Below, one piece after another: positions 10,840-20,354 of a stretch of 64,000 bases of DNA. Within the stretch, counting starts at the first letter, position 1, and every line of letters starts with the position of its first letter. Location: the NCBI GenBank assembly GCA_022578605.1, contig MU394051.1, positions 62,001 through 126,000 of the forward strand. Direction: 5' to 3'. Origin of the DNA: Camillea tinctor (lineage: Eukaryota > Ascomycota > Sordariomycetes > Xylariales > Xylariaceae). A program made the translations under genes and the position numbers. The notes beneath the pieces are model-generated. The model made no database searches. It was not told the DNA's origin and saw only the letters and a program-made list of their open reading frames with translations.

Positions 10840-13057
10840 CTACTCTGTCGTACCGACGTCTACTACGGGCTTGGGCTTGGGCATAGCGTGTGCCTTGTCC
10901 GGGCTTTCTCTAAAAGCCAGCGAGGTGGACTGCAGGGAGCTGAGGGCCGGGGTGGAGGGAGGCCGCAGGGCGGTCTCGTCGTTGGGCGTTATGGCGGAGG
11001 GCCGGGGCTCGGGGGTGCTGCGCCGCTGCTTTTTCAGCGTCGTCGTCGCCACCGAGATGCTCTCCTCGCTGCGCTCTACGGGCGGCGCGCTGTCCTCCTT
11101 TTTCGACTTGTTGCCGTCGTCGGCGGTGGTGGTCGGAGGCTTGGCTTCCGGCCCTTTGTAGCGATATGCGTCGAGGTTGACAGTGGCGGCACCGTTGGCG
11201 TCGGCGTCTTTCTTGGATGGTATCTTGAGCTTGACGACCATGCTCTTGGGGCTGTCGTCGAGATCCTCGACGTCGTCGGCCATCTCTTCGTCTTCGTCGG
11301 CGGCGAATTCCTCTTCGTCTTCTTCTTCGCTATCCCCATCGGGGACGTGATCTTCCTCTTCATCATCACCCAGTTCCGGCTCGCTTAGGTCTTCGTCATC
11401 ATCCATCTCGTCGTCCATTGAGTTATAACCCTTGCTCTTATTATTAGATGCCGACCAGCCATTGGTCCCGTGATTCACGGCTGCGGACCTTCTTGGTCTA
11501 CCACCAGGGCCGACGGAGGACTCTTCGGTTGCTGTCGCATCGTTTTCTTGGGCGCCGGGGCTGGTAGTGACGATGTTATTGGAGGCATCTACTGTCATGC
11601 GTGAAGGGGCTTTAACCTGACGGCCGCTAGCGGTGGTGACTGGCGCAGCAGGCTCGGCCGGTGTGTGCGTGCCTGTGTTGCGAGCAGATCGTCGGTTACT
11701 CGAGTCGGTCAGGAAATCCTCGTCGTCGGAGTAGGTGTATTTCATGCGCTTTCCTCTTGTCCGTCCTTCGTACATGGAAAAGCCAGGTTCGGGGCGCTTG
11801 AATTGTTCTTTGCGCATGAGGCGGTATTCGCGTCGCTTGCGCTTCTCTTCTGTAGCCTCGAATCGAGGAATGGCTGCCAGTATCTTCTGGGCAAGTTTCT
11901 TAGCCTTCGGCCCTCCGTCAGCTGTTTGTAGTTTGTCCACGAGAACGTTAAGCTCTTCGATGTTCCCAGCCACGCTCCACCACGTTCGGTTGAAGCCAGC
12001 AGGGTTGCTCTCGCGATATACTCGGAAGTGGGTATCATCTAGACCTTCGATCAGGAAGTATCGGCGCTTGTCACTGTCGGAACCCCATGGTTGTACGGAT
12101 AGAGGTTGGTTCAAGTCGTCCTCGTGTCGGTTTTGCTTGTATGATTGGTTTATAACGCCCTTGATGACTTCGGACGACGACAAGGTCCAGTGTATGAGGG
12201 TTCGCAGTAGTATAAGCTATAGAGAGAGAGAGGGAGAGTTCCTGTGTTAGTTACGTGCAACTGGATACAGTGGTTACATAAAGGTATGCTGGGTATAGAG
12301 GAGTGGACGTACTCTTTCTGTAGGGTTCATGGCTGCGAAGGTCTTGCCACCCGACAGAGGGTTCTTGTTCTCCCAGTCTTTGGCCCATTGGTTTTTATGG
12401 GTAGAGATAGCATCTTCTAGAGCCCGGTTATAATGTCCAGGCCTAATGGGTAACACATTGTTAGCGCCGATTCACCGGTTCACCGATTTCATCCTTGGCG
12501 ACAAGTAGAACAATACAAATAAATAAACAAATAAATAAATCAAAAAAGTGTCTAGGGGCGTGGGTATTGCGTCATACTTGACATCTTGCTTGCGATTCAG
12601 CAACAAGCCCAACAGCGCGCACAGGAAATGCTCGATACGTTCGCCGGGGATAGATTCGGTTACGTCTCGCTCTACTTCTTGGGGGCCGAAGTTCGCTAGG
12701 GATTTGGGGAACGCATCGTTGAAGCGGCTTCGGAACATGACAATAAACTACATGTATAAGGCGATTAGCTCGTGAACAGACGCGATATTTCGCGTTTTTC
12801 AACGCGACACGAGAACAACTAACTGAAATATCTGGGTTATCGGCCAACACATATTCGTGTGGCGGCGAGGGTGATCTCTTGCGCGGCGGAGGTGATGGCT
12901 CTTTCTCTGATTCCACGGGCTTGGAGCCCTTAGGTATCTTGTGGAAGAACTTCAAGATGCCTTTTTCGTTTTTGAGCTGGATGTCGCCCTCGTCCTCGGA
13001 AGGGGCTGGAGAGAGGGACGAGATGGACGACAACTCGCTCGAATCGTCGTCTGCCAT
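10840..13057 (-). CDS. DDT/WHIM-like chromatin-remodelling accessory protein
   Basis: On the minus strand the exons are 13057-12824, 12747-12578, 12442-12313 and 12216-10840, with introns of 76, 135 and 96 bp, giving 636 residues. A short Ser/Pro-rich N terminus precedes a helical DDT-like segment (FIVMFRSRFNDAFPKSL, IEHFLCALLGLLLNRK, YNRALEDAISTHKNQW, LILLRTLIHWTLSSSEVI). A WHIM-like block follows (DDLNQPLSVQPWGSDSDKRR, YFLIEGLDDTHFRVYRE, TWWSVAGNIEELNVLVDKL). The long C-terminal half is acidic and disordered with basic patches. This order resembles ISWI partner subunits of the Rsf1/Acf1/Itc1 type, in which DDT and WHIM segments contact the ATPase and linker DNA. I infer a nuclear chromatin role; the exact complex is not determined by the sequence. 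The start in exon 1 is supported by the MADDDSSELSS acidic N terminus and a clean splice. Confidence 0.8.
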
Positions 13058-13251
13058 TTTTTCTGGAAAGGGGGGTAGAAATGGTACTTTGGCTAGATGT
13101 TTGGGTGGTGGTGGTAGTAGTAGTAGTAGTAGTGGTGGTGGAAGTGGTGGTATTAGTGTTAGTGTATGGTGTTAAAGGTGGGATGTGGAGTGTGGAGGTG
13201 AAGAGAGAGAGAGAGAGTGAAGGTGGAAATGTCAAGTCCAGGTCAGGTCGC

Positions 13252-13274
13252 TCACACACACACACACACACACA
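13252..13274. repeat. CA dinucleotide repeat
   Basis: About 11 CA units lie upstream of the DDT/WHIM gene's start, in its probable leader or promoter. A nearby GTG/GTA tract (13104-13165) adds to the low complexity. Confidence 0.85.
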
Positions 13275-15419
13275 CGAAATTTGACCCACGCTAAAATCAC
13301 CCTTAAGCTTGAGCCGCACATCAACCAGGGGGATAAAGGAGCAGATCTGATAGGTTGGGCATTTGTTAAGCTACATACTACTCTACCTTCCAATGCCTTC
13401 CTGTCTTCCCGTCTTCCCATCTTTCCTATCCTCCTCTTTCGTCCTTGCTCTCTCGTCCATGTTCAACCTGGGCCAACCGCGGCATACCTACACATATATG
13501 TATCATCCAACCTCAGGCTTTCTGTTTGCCATCTCCATCTATTACCTAGGTACTTAGGGTACCTAGCTCGTACCTGGCTTTCATATCCTCATACAAGCCC
13601 TATGAGTTTTTTTTCGAACGAGCGCTTGGCGAAACAAGCTCCCATGCCTGTTGTTTTGGAAACTCGGATGGCGTCCCCGTCGTCTAGTCTGCCAAACTAG
13701 ATAATATGTTCGTCATGGTTGCCACCTAAGTCACAAATCATGAGAACCCCACTTGGGAATGACATTGGCTTTAGGCTGACAAAAAAGACCCCCCCTGGAC
13801 ACACATCCACGATAGAGAGTAGAGCTTGAGGACCTAGATGTGAGATCTTTTTGCAGTGCCCCATCGTCATAAAATATTGTTGTCAAGCCAGCAAACACGT
13901 CTTACCGTGGTTCAACAATGAAAATGAATTAAATATTTGGTAGATATTTGTGTTTGTGAACACGTGCCGTTGTTATCCTGCTGCTGCATCGAAGCGAGCG
14001 TAGTGTAGTCAAGTAGCTCCACCTGGCGGTGTTGCGTTGGAGAAACTGCACCCACCACATCTCAATTTCGAACTCTGAGACCACGTCCAAAACTGAGGTT
14101 ATCGCGAATGCCAGATAACCGCCAATAGAACCACCGCCTGAGATGACAGCCGATTCTAGCTCGCTGACACGGCTGAAGTGCAGAAAATCTTGATGTAACG
14201 AACGGAGCGTAGAGCTACCGATTACGCACAAATGTTGCCTGCTATTTCTCCTGTCAGCCATCGCGTCTTTTGAATAATCTGTTTGGAGTTATGGCAGTCC
14301 TAGAAGCTCAGGCAGTCTTTTTTTTTTTTTTTTCACCTGCCACAAGCCCAGTGGGCATTCATATCAGAAATCATCAATTCGAAGGGCCAATGACTGCCCC
14401 CCGGAATATTCAAGCCAAAATTCAAATCCCATAGAGTGACGATCGTGTCGAGTAGCAGGACATGAGCTGTCTGCATTCCTACGAACCCGGGATTGGCGGT
14501 AATTAGGCTCCTTGCTTCGGTATGCATGAAGGCTGGGCAGAGTACCCAAGCGACTGCACTCTTCGCAACAACATGTACCCTGAGCCAGGACACAACTTAG
14601 AAGGCACCATCGCCAACCATGTAGGATGGTGAATTGAAAGCGGAGCTAGGATAGAGCGAGTGAGACAAATTATAGAGGGTTGCAGCCCGCGGTGCGGTGT
14701 CGGTGACCTAGGATTGGCAGCAAGTCCCTGAGGAGCGGTCGCTCAACTGCGTTTCGGCCGTCGTTCCTGACAACCCAAACTGCCACTGCCACTGCCTAAA
14801 TCACGATCTCCATCCACGCACTCCGTCAACAACCCAACTTGATGGGTTCAGGGCTCAGTTTCACATGAATACTCGATAAATAGCAAAAGGTCTTCGGAAT
14901 ACTTGCTAGGACCTAGAAGGGCAAGGAACACCGATTCGATGGTTCATAGAGTAAGTAAAAAAGTAGTCGCATTTTACCTACAAATCACAGGAATTTTTTT
15001 CTAGATGAGGTTTGGTGTATTAGTGGTTGAGACAAAGAAGTGGTAGTTGTGTCGCTGATGGCGATGCTGAAAAGGTCAGGTGTTGTTGTTAAGTTTCATC
15101 TTGTTTTGTATGAGCAGGGAGTTTTGACACCTACAGCCAGCTGGCAAAGGTTAGGAAAAAAAAAAAAGAAAAAAAAAGGCTAGGTGGTGTAGCCTATGAC
15201 CTGCACGGCATCGGAGAGGAGAAGAAGGGGTAAGGCAAAGAAAAGGAGCAGCACACTTGACTCGCACCAGCCGAATGCATGGCATAGAGGCGGTGAGTCA
15301 GAAAAAACAAGGGGGGAAATATGGATTCAGGTATGGAAAGGTTACATGACCTCAGCAGCTCAGGTAATAGAAGGGTCGATGGAATGACAACATAAGCTTT
15401 GTTAGCGTCCCAGTCGGAG

Positions 15420-15612
15420 GGTACCTAGGTACAAAGAAAAAGAGTTCGAGAAAGAATGGGAAAAAAGGTAAAAAAACCTAAAAATCTAAAAATCTAAAAA
15501 ACTCGAAGGGAAGGGGCTTGCTTTAGGTACCTAGGTACACTACAGGTGTTGATAGGTAGGCCGCGTGCGGCTTAGCTCTTAAGTTTTATAGAGTTAGGAG
15601 GTACCTAGGTAG
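15420..15612. repeat. Cluster of GGTACCTAGGTAC palindromic motifs
   Basis: Three copies of the palindrome core GTACCTAGGTA lie within 190 bp upstream of eRF1 (15420, 15525 and 15600), with a related copy near 13546-13568. Each can form a hairpin or bind a dimeric factor, but such motifs are also widespread in Sordariomycete intergenic DNA, so function is open. Confidence 0.6.
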
Positions 15613-15872
15613 AGCCCCAGGGCACACATTACCTAACCCGAACCTTTTGACGTGGGGTGGAGACCTGTGCGTAACGAAACACCCTTACATACATACGTAG
15701 TGCCCTTTTCTTGTTTCCTCCCCGTGTTATTTGTACCGCGCAAGATTTTCCACACACTTTAAACAACATCACCTTTTTTTTTTCACTTCTATTTCTCTCC
15801 CTTCCCCCTTCCCTCCCTCCTCTCCTCCCAAATACTATACCTTACATTGGATCACTCGCTCTTCAAACCAAA

Positions 15873-17479
15873 ATGAGTGACGCCCAGGCTTCTGAAGCCG
15901 AAAAGAATGTCAGTAACAAAATAATAATACCAGTGCCTTGCAAATGCCACATGCGCGCCCCGCCAGGCTGATGCCCAAAAGCCGCTGTTCCTTCACCCAT
16001 CCTTTTCCCCCCCTCTTTTCCCACCTCGTGAACCATTGATGCTGACAGAAGAAACTACCAATAGATCGAGATATGGAAGGTTAAGAAGTTGATCAAACGC
16101 CTCGAGGCGGCTCGAGGAAATGGAACCAGCATGATTTCCTTGATTATTCGTATGCATTTTACCCCTCCCCCGCTTTAACAGCATTTAGCTGGTGATGGGA
16201 AATATACTAAGACCAGACCAGCTCCCAAGGATCAAGTTTCGCGAGCAGCAAAGATGTTGGCTGAAGAATACGTATGACCTAACCTTCTTCACCTACGTGT
16301 GCATGTAGTAAGTAGTAAACTGATCTTTGCTGTTCGCTCTAGGGTACCGCCTCCAACATCAAATCGCGTGTCAACCGACAGTCCGTGCTCTCGGCCATCA
16401 CCTCGACCCAGCAGCGACTCAAGCTCTACAACAAAGTCCCTCCCAATGGTCTTGTCGTATACTGCGGTGAAATCTTGACCTCGGAAGGCAAGGAGCGAAA
16501 GGTCAATATCGACTTCGAGCCTTTTAAGCCCATCAACACCTCCCTGTACCTTTGCGACAACAAATTCCACACCGAGGCTCTAGCCGAGCTGCTGGAGTCG
16601 GACCAGAAGTTTGGCTTTATTATTATGGATGGTAACGGAGCCCTTTTTGGTACACTTAGCGGAAATACTCGCGATGTCGTCCACAAGTTCTCTGTCGATC
16701 TTCCCAAGAAGCACGGTCGTGGTGGTCAGTCTGCTCTTCGTTTCGCGCGTCTTCGAGAGGAGAAGCGACACAACTATGTTCGCAAGGTGGCGGAATTGGC
16801 TGTCCAAAACTTCATTACCAATGACAAGGTGAACGTGGCTGGTCTCATTCTCGCTGGTTCGGCCGACTTCAAGAACGACCTCAATGCCTCGGACATGTTC
16901 GATAACCGACTGGCCACCAAGGTCATTAAGGTCGTGGATGTGTCTTACGGTGGCGAGAACGGCTTCAACCAGGCCATCGAGCTATCTTCCGAGACCCTCG
17001 GCAATGTCAAGTTCATCCAGGAGAAGAAACTCATTGGCAAGTACTTTGAGGAGATCAGCCAGGACACTGGCAAGGTCTGCTACGGTATCGAGGACACACT
17101 CAAGGCTCTAGAGCTAGGTGCTGTCGAAACTTTGATCGTCTTCGAAAACCTCGAGATCACCCGATGGGTCTTGAAGGACAGCAGCGGCGCTGAGATCATC
17201 CTTCATACCACCAAGCAACAGGAGACGGGCGACCGCTCCCAGTTCATGGACAAGGAGACTGGGCAAGAGATGGAGGTTGTTTCTCAGGATTCTTTCCTTG
17301 AGTGGATTGCTGAACACTACAAGGACTTCGGTACCAATCTTGAGTTCGTGTCGGATAGATCGACCGAAGGAAACCAGTTTGTGAAGGGCTTCGGTGGTGT
17401 TGGTGGTATTCTCCGCTACAAAGTGAACTTCGAGCAATTAGCTGAAGTAGATGACGACGACGACTACTATGACGATTGA
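15873..17479 (+). CDS. SUP45: Eukaryotic peptide chain release factor eRF1
   Basis: eRF1 recognises all three stop codons in the ribosomal A site and triggers peptidyl-tRNA hydrolysis with eRF3. Exons are 15873-15908, 16065-16149, 16222-16271 and 16343-17479, with introns of 156, 72 and 71 bp and a 435-residue product, the normal length for fungal eRF1. The stop-codon-reading NIKS motif (residues 62-65) and YLCDNKF (YxCxxxF, 126-132) are intact, as is the catalytic GGQ (184-186, in [11 protein letters not shown]). The protein ends in an acidic tail, [10 protein letters not shown]. The 12-codon first exon is fixed by [12 protein letters not shown] and by phase; its donor is GTCAGT. The stop is TGA followed by C, and the 3' UTR is unusual: two introns and an in-frame open exon (see separate entries). 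Identity is certain. Confidence 0.97.
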
Positions 17480-17482
17480 CAG

Positions 17483-17668
17483 GTCAGTCGATTCTCCAGC
17501 CTTTAAAAGCTCTTCTGCAGATACTCTTCAAGGCCAAGCCGAATCAGCATTCCGAACACACCTCTCAAGTCTTGTTGAAGCCCCCGCGATCTGATCTCTC
17601 TTCTTTATCGTGCTACCCTTATATGCCTAGTTGACATGAAACTATGATTTGCTGACTCTTTCCCTTAG
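17483..17668 (+). promoter_or_regulatory. First 3'-UTR intron of eRF1
   Basis: The donor GTCAGT begins 3 nt after the eRF1 TGA stop. The acceptor is TCCCTTAG, with a good branch point TGCTGAC at 17650-17656 and a pyrimidine-rich tract between, giving a 186-bp intron. Splicing places TGA-CAG directly before TTTGAAGAG in phase 0. The intron is inferred from splice signals only; no transcript evidence is available here. Confidence 0.7.
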
Positions 17669-17920
17669 TTTGAAGAGTCCCTCGCAGAAGTCGGGGGACA
17701 TGCTCAAGCAGTCTCGTCACAGCAGGCACCTGTCATAACCAAACCCGAGCGTCCTCTACCGCAGCTTCCTGCGCCGAAGTCATATCAAGCCCCGGCGCGG
17801 AAACCGGCGACGGTTTCATACGCTCAACGGCGGCTCACGAAGATCGGCCCAGCGAACTCAGAGCATACCGCAAGGCAGGTCGCGACGCCCAGCCCGCTTC
17901 GCTCTATGATGACGGCTTGA
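17669..17920 (+). other. In-frame open exon after the eRF1 stop (possible readthrough extension)
   Basis: After removal of the 17483-17668 intron, the frame continues from eRF1 past its TGA for one Gln codon and then 83 sense codons to TGA at 17918-17920. The encoded segment starts FEESLAEVGGHAQAV and ends TPSPLRSMMTA. It is rich in Pro, Ala, Gln and Arg, looks disordered, and is more GC-rich than the surrounding UTR. It has no start codon near its 5' end, so it is not an independent gene. A weaker alternative donor inside the coding region (GTAGAT at 17447, phase 0) would also join this exon in frame, replacing the acidic tail. Whether it is translated is unknown. Confidence 0.5.
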
Positions 17921-17956
17921 GTTACTTATACATGTACTGTGTGGTGTGGAAAGGAG

Positions 17957-18021
17957 GTACGTTTGCCTTTCTCAGCTTATTATCGTACCATAGCAACCGC
18001 CAAGGCTAACGGGTTAAGCAG
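17957..18021 (+). promoter_or_regulatory. Second 3'-UTR intron of eRF1
   Basis: This is a 65-bp stretch with consensus donor GTACGT, branch point GGCTAAC (18004-18010) and acceptor TTAAGCAG. It lies 477 nt beyond the normal stop in genomic DNA, about 290 nt in the spliced mRNA. A splice junction this far downstream of a stop codon is the classic trigger for nonsense-mediated decay where exon-junction complexes operate. Confidence 0.65.
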
Positions 18022-18975
18022 ATGCTTTGAATCGGTGTCGAAGACGACCCCAAGAAATCAAGGGGTCGCCTCCATCATAGGGCCTCCACTGCCGAGCAGT
18101 GACTATAAATTGTAGAATCCCTTCACTGCTCACTCCCCGAAATGATTTTTTTCTGCTTCGTCACAACTAGCCTCAGTAAAAAGTGTTTCGTGCACCGGTT
18201 TCGAGGAATTTGTTGTTATTGTGGTGGTCACTAAACCAGTTGCAAGTTACTTTATCCACTCGTTATGGTTTTGGTGAACGTTATTAGTTAGGTTGCTCAA
18301 TAAAGCACAAGTCACTCGTTATATGAAATTTTAGAACGTCCAGTCTACCTATGCCCAATTACATGAATATGCAACTTGAAATGAATTTATTCCGTCTCGA
18401 ATCATTTTACTATCGAGATATGTAAGATTTACCAGCACCTATAACTTTATCAGGCAGGGCACCGGTCTGGGTATCGGGGAACTACGCCGAATGTGGATCC
18501 GTGCTTTATAAGTAGCGACTTAATCCCTCCGGTACCAGGGGGGAGGGGAACCAATATCGAAAATTTTGTTGACCTCCGCTTCCGACAGTACAAATCGGTA
18601 TAAGCACAGCCAATTACATTGCGTTGCTGTGGCGCTAATTTTTGATCAGGAACTCGGAACAGGACTGGTTTAGAGAAAACATATCAATCCATGTCTCACC
18701 TTAAGTCAGGAAACTCAGATCGCCTAAACTATATGATATGTCGTCTTGATAATTAGCATCTCTCATTTACCCCTTATTCGCCTTTTTTTTTTTTTTTTGA
18801 AAGTTCACCTACACCTTGTTCCTTAACAACAACCCCTTTTTCAGTCTTCTCCCCATCCGTCTTACATCTAGAGTTATTTCCGCGTAAAGCTTGAGAGAAC
18901 GATACCCGCATGCACACTGGGACTATTCATCTGCCGTTATAAGTTCTTTAGCATACGTTCTTGTGTATAGGTGAG
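18022..18975. other. Intergenic region, eRF1 3' end to prephenate dehydratase promoter
   Basis: These 950 bp hold the end of the eRF1 transcript and the PHA2 promoter. A T-run lies at 18783-18799. A possible 5'-leader acceptor (GTGTATAG) lies just before the PHA2 start codon, so the leader could be spliced. No other coding frame is seen. Confidence 0.45.
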
Positions 18976-20354
18976 ATGGGGTCGAATGAGCAGAATGGCA
19001 GTGATGCCAGCCCGATTGAGACAGCTAGGAAGCCCATCGTCTGCTTTCTAGGGCCGATATCGTCTTATACGCACCAGGTATGAAACGGCCTGTCACTATA
19101 CTATCGAACCCTCTCCCTTGTGAGACAAGAACTATGTAGCAACGGGTCGATTGGGAGTGCATTGACTAACTTACCACGTAACTGTGTAGGCGACGATGCG
19201 GGCCTTTAGTGAAGAGGAATATGAGCTCATGCCTGTGAGAACTATTAAAGGTATGTATGTATACATGGGTTCACTTTATATCTCATATCGCAATCTCCTT
19301 GCAATAGTAAAACTATATACACGCCCCGTCCTTGCTATATATATGTACTTGCAGGTGAATTTACTGACACACTCCCAAAGATATCTTCGACACCACACAG
19401 TCCGGCCGGGCAACATATGGCGTGGTTCCCTTCGAGAACTCGACCAACGGCTCAGTGGTCTTCACACTGGACCACTTTGCTGACCGGGCCGGGCTGTATC
19501 CGGACCTGAACGTGTGCCGGGAGATATATCTCGACGTCCACCACTGCATCGTGGGATATATTGCAAAGTCCTCATCCTCACTCCCTACCACCACCCCATC
19601 TGCCCCTTCCCAGCCCCCACAAGACACCATCAACCCATCATCCCCGGCCCCGTGCGCGCAGCCGCAGCACTCCCTCGCACACATCCAGCGGCTGTACAGC
19701 CACCCGCAGGCCTTCGGCCAGTGCACGCAGTTCCTGAGCACATACCTCCGCGGCGTCGAGACCATCGACGCCAGCAGCACGAGCCGGGCGGCCGAGCTCG
19801 TGAAAGCCGAAGCCGAAGCCGAAGCCGCAAAAGACCACCCCGACGCGCCCGTAGCAGCAGCGGCCGCCATAAGCAGCGCCGTGGCCGCGGAGCTGCTGGG
19901 GCTCGACGTGCTGGCGCGCAACGTGGAGGACCGCGCGGACAACACGACGCGGTTCTTCGTGCTGCGGAAAGGCGTAGCCAGCCCGTCCCCGAGCGCCGGA
20001 GCGGCCGGCGAAGACGCAACTATACTTGCCCAAACCAAGACCCTCGTCTCCTTCACGGTGCCGCACCGCAGCCCCGGCGCGCTCGCCGACGCGCTCGAGG
20101 GCTTCCGCGCCGCCGGCCTGAACCTCACGAGCATCGCCAGCCGCCCCAGCCTGGGCCCCGCCGACGAGCCCTTCCAGTACGTGTTCTTCGTCGAGTTCGA
20201 GGGCCATCGGCTGCACGACCCGAGCGGCCGCGTGGGCAGGGCGCTTGAGCGCGTCGCCGCCGTGGCGCGGAAGTGGCGATGGCTTGGTAGCTGGCGGAAT
20301 GAGAGGGCCCGGGGCCGGCCCGGAGAGGGGGAGGGGGAAGGGAAGATGGTGTGA
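18976..20354 (+). CDS. PHA2: Prephenate dehydratase
   Basis: This enzyme decarboxylates and dehydrates prephenate to phenylpyruvate in phenylalanine biosynthesis. Exons are 18976-19077, 19190-19250 and 19381-20354, with introns of 112 and 130 bp (branch point TTACTGAC), giving 378 residues. The catalytic domain begins with IVCFLGPISSYTHQAT and includes RATYGVVPFENSTNGSV and the NTTRFFVL (TRF) signature. The C-terminal ACT domain (KTLVSFTVPHRSPGALADAL, GLNLTSIASRPS, FQYVFFVEFEGH) is the phenylalanine-feedback module; its SRP motif corresponds to the usual ESRP. A long Ala/Glu-rich insertion (about residues 170-230) separates the catalytic lobes and is very GC-rich, as is the tail. The fungal enzyme is monofunctional, with no chorismate mutase domain fused. 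Confidence 0.93.

Larger units (their letters stand above)
13058..15872. other. Long intergenic region between the DDT/WHIM gene and eRF1
   Basis: These 2.8 kb contain the two divergent promoters. Notable elements are a GTG/GTA repeat (13104-13165), a CA dinucleotide repeat (13252-13274), T-run 14318-14332, A-rich 15155-15178, and several GGTACCTAGGTAC palindromes (13546-13568, 15420-15432, 15525-15537, 15600-15612). Two minus-strand open frames (14593-14333 and 14261-13929) lack recognisable motifs and show no splice logic joining them, so I do not call a gene. Confidence 0.5.

Noticed and set aside
13670..13715. GTCCCCGTCGTCTAGTC-like sequence as a tRNA 5' end
   Set aside because: No matching anticodon, T arm or acceptor stem follows.
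13929..14593. Two consecutive minus-strand open frames (86 and 110 codons) as a two-exon gene
   Set aside because: No recognisable motif, and no donor/acceptor pair joins them in phase with a convincing branch point.
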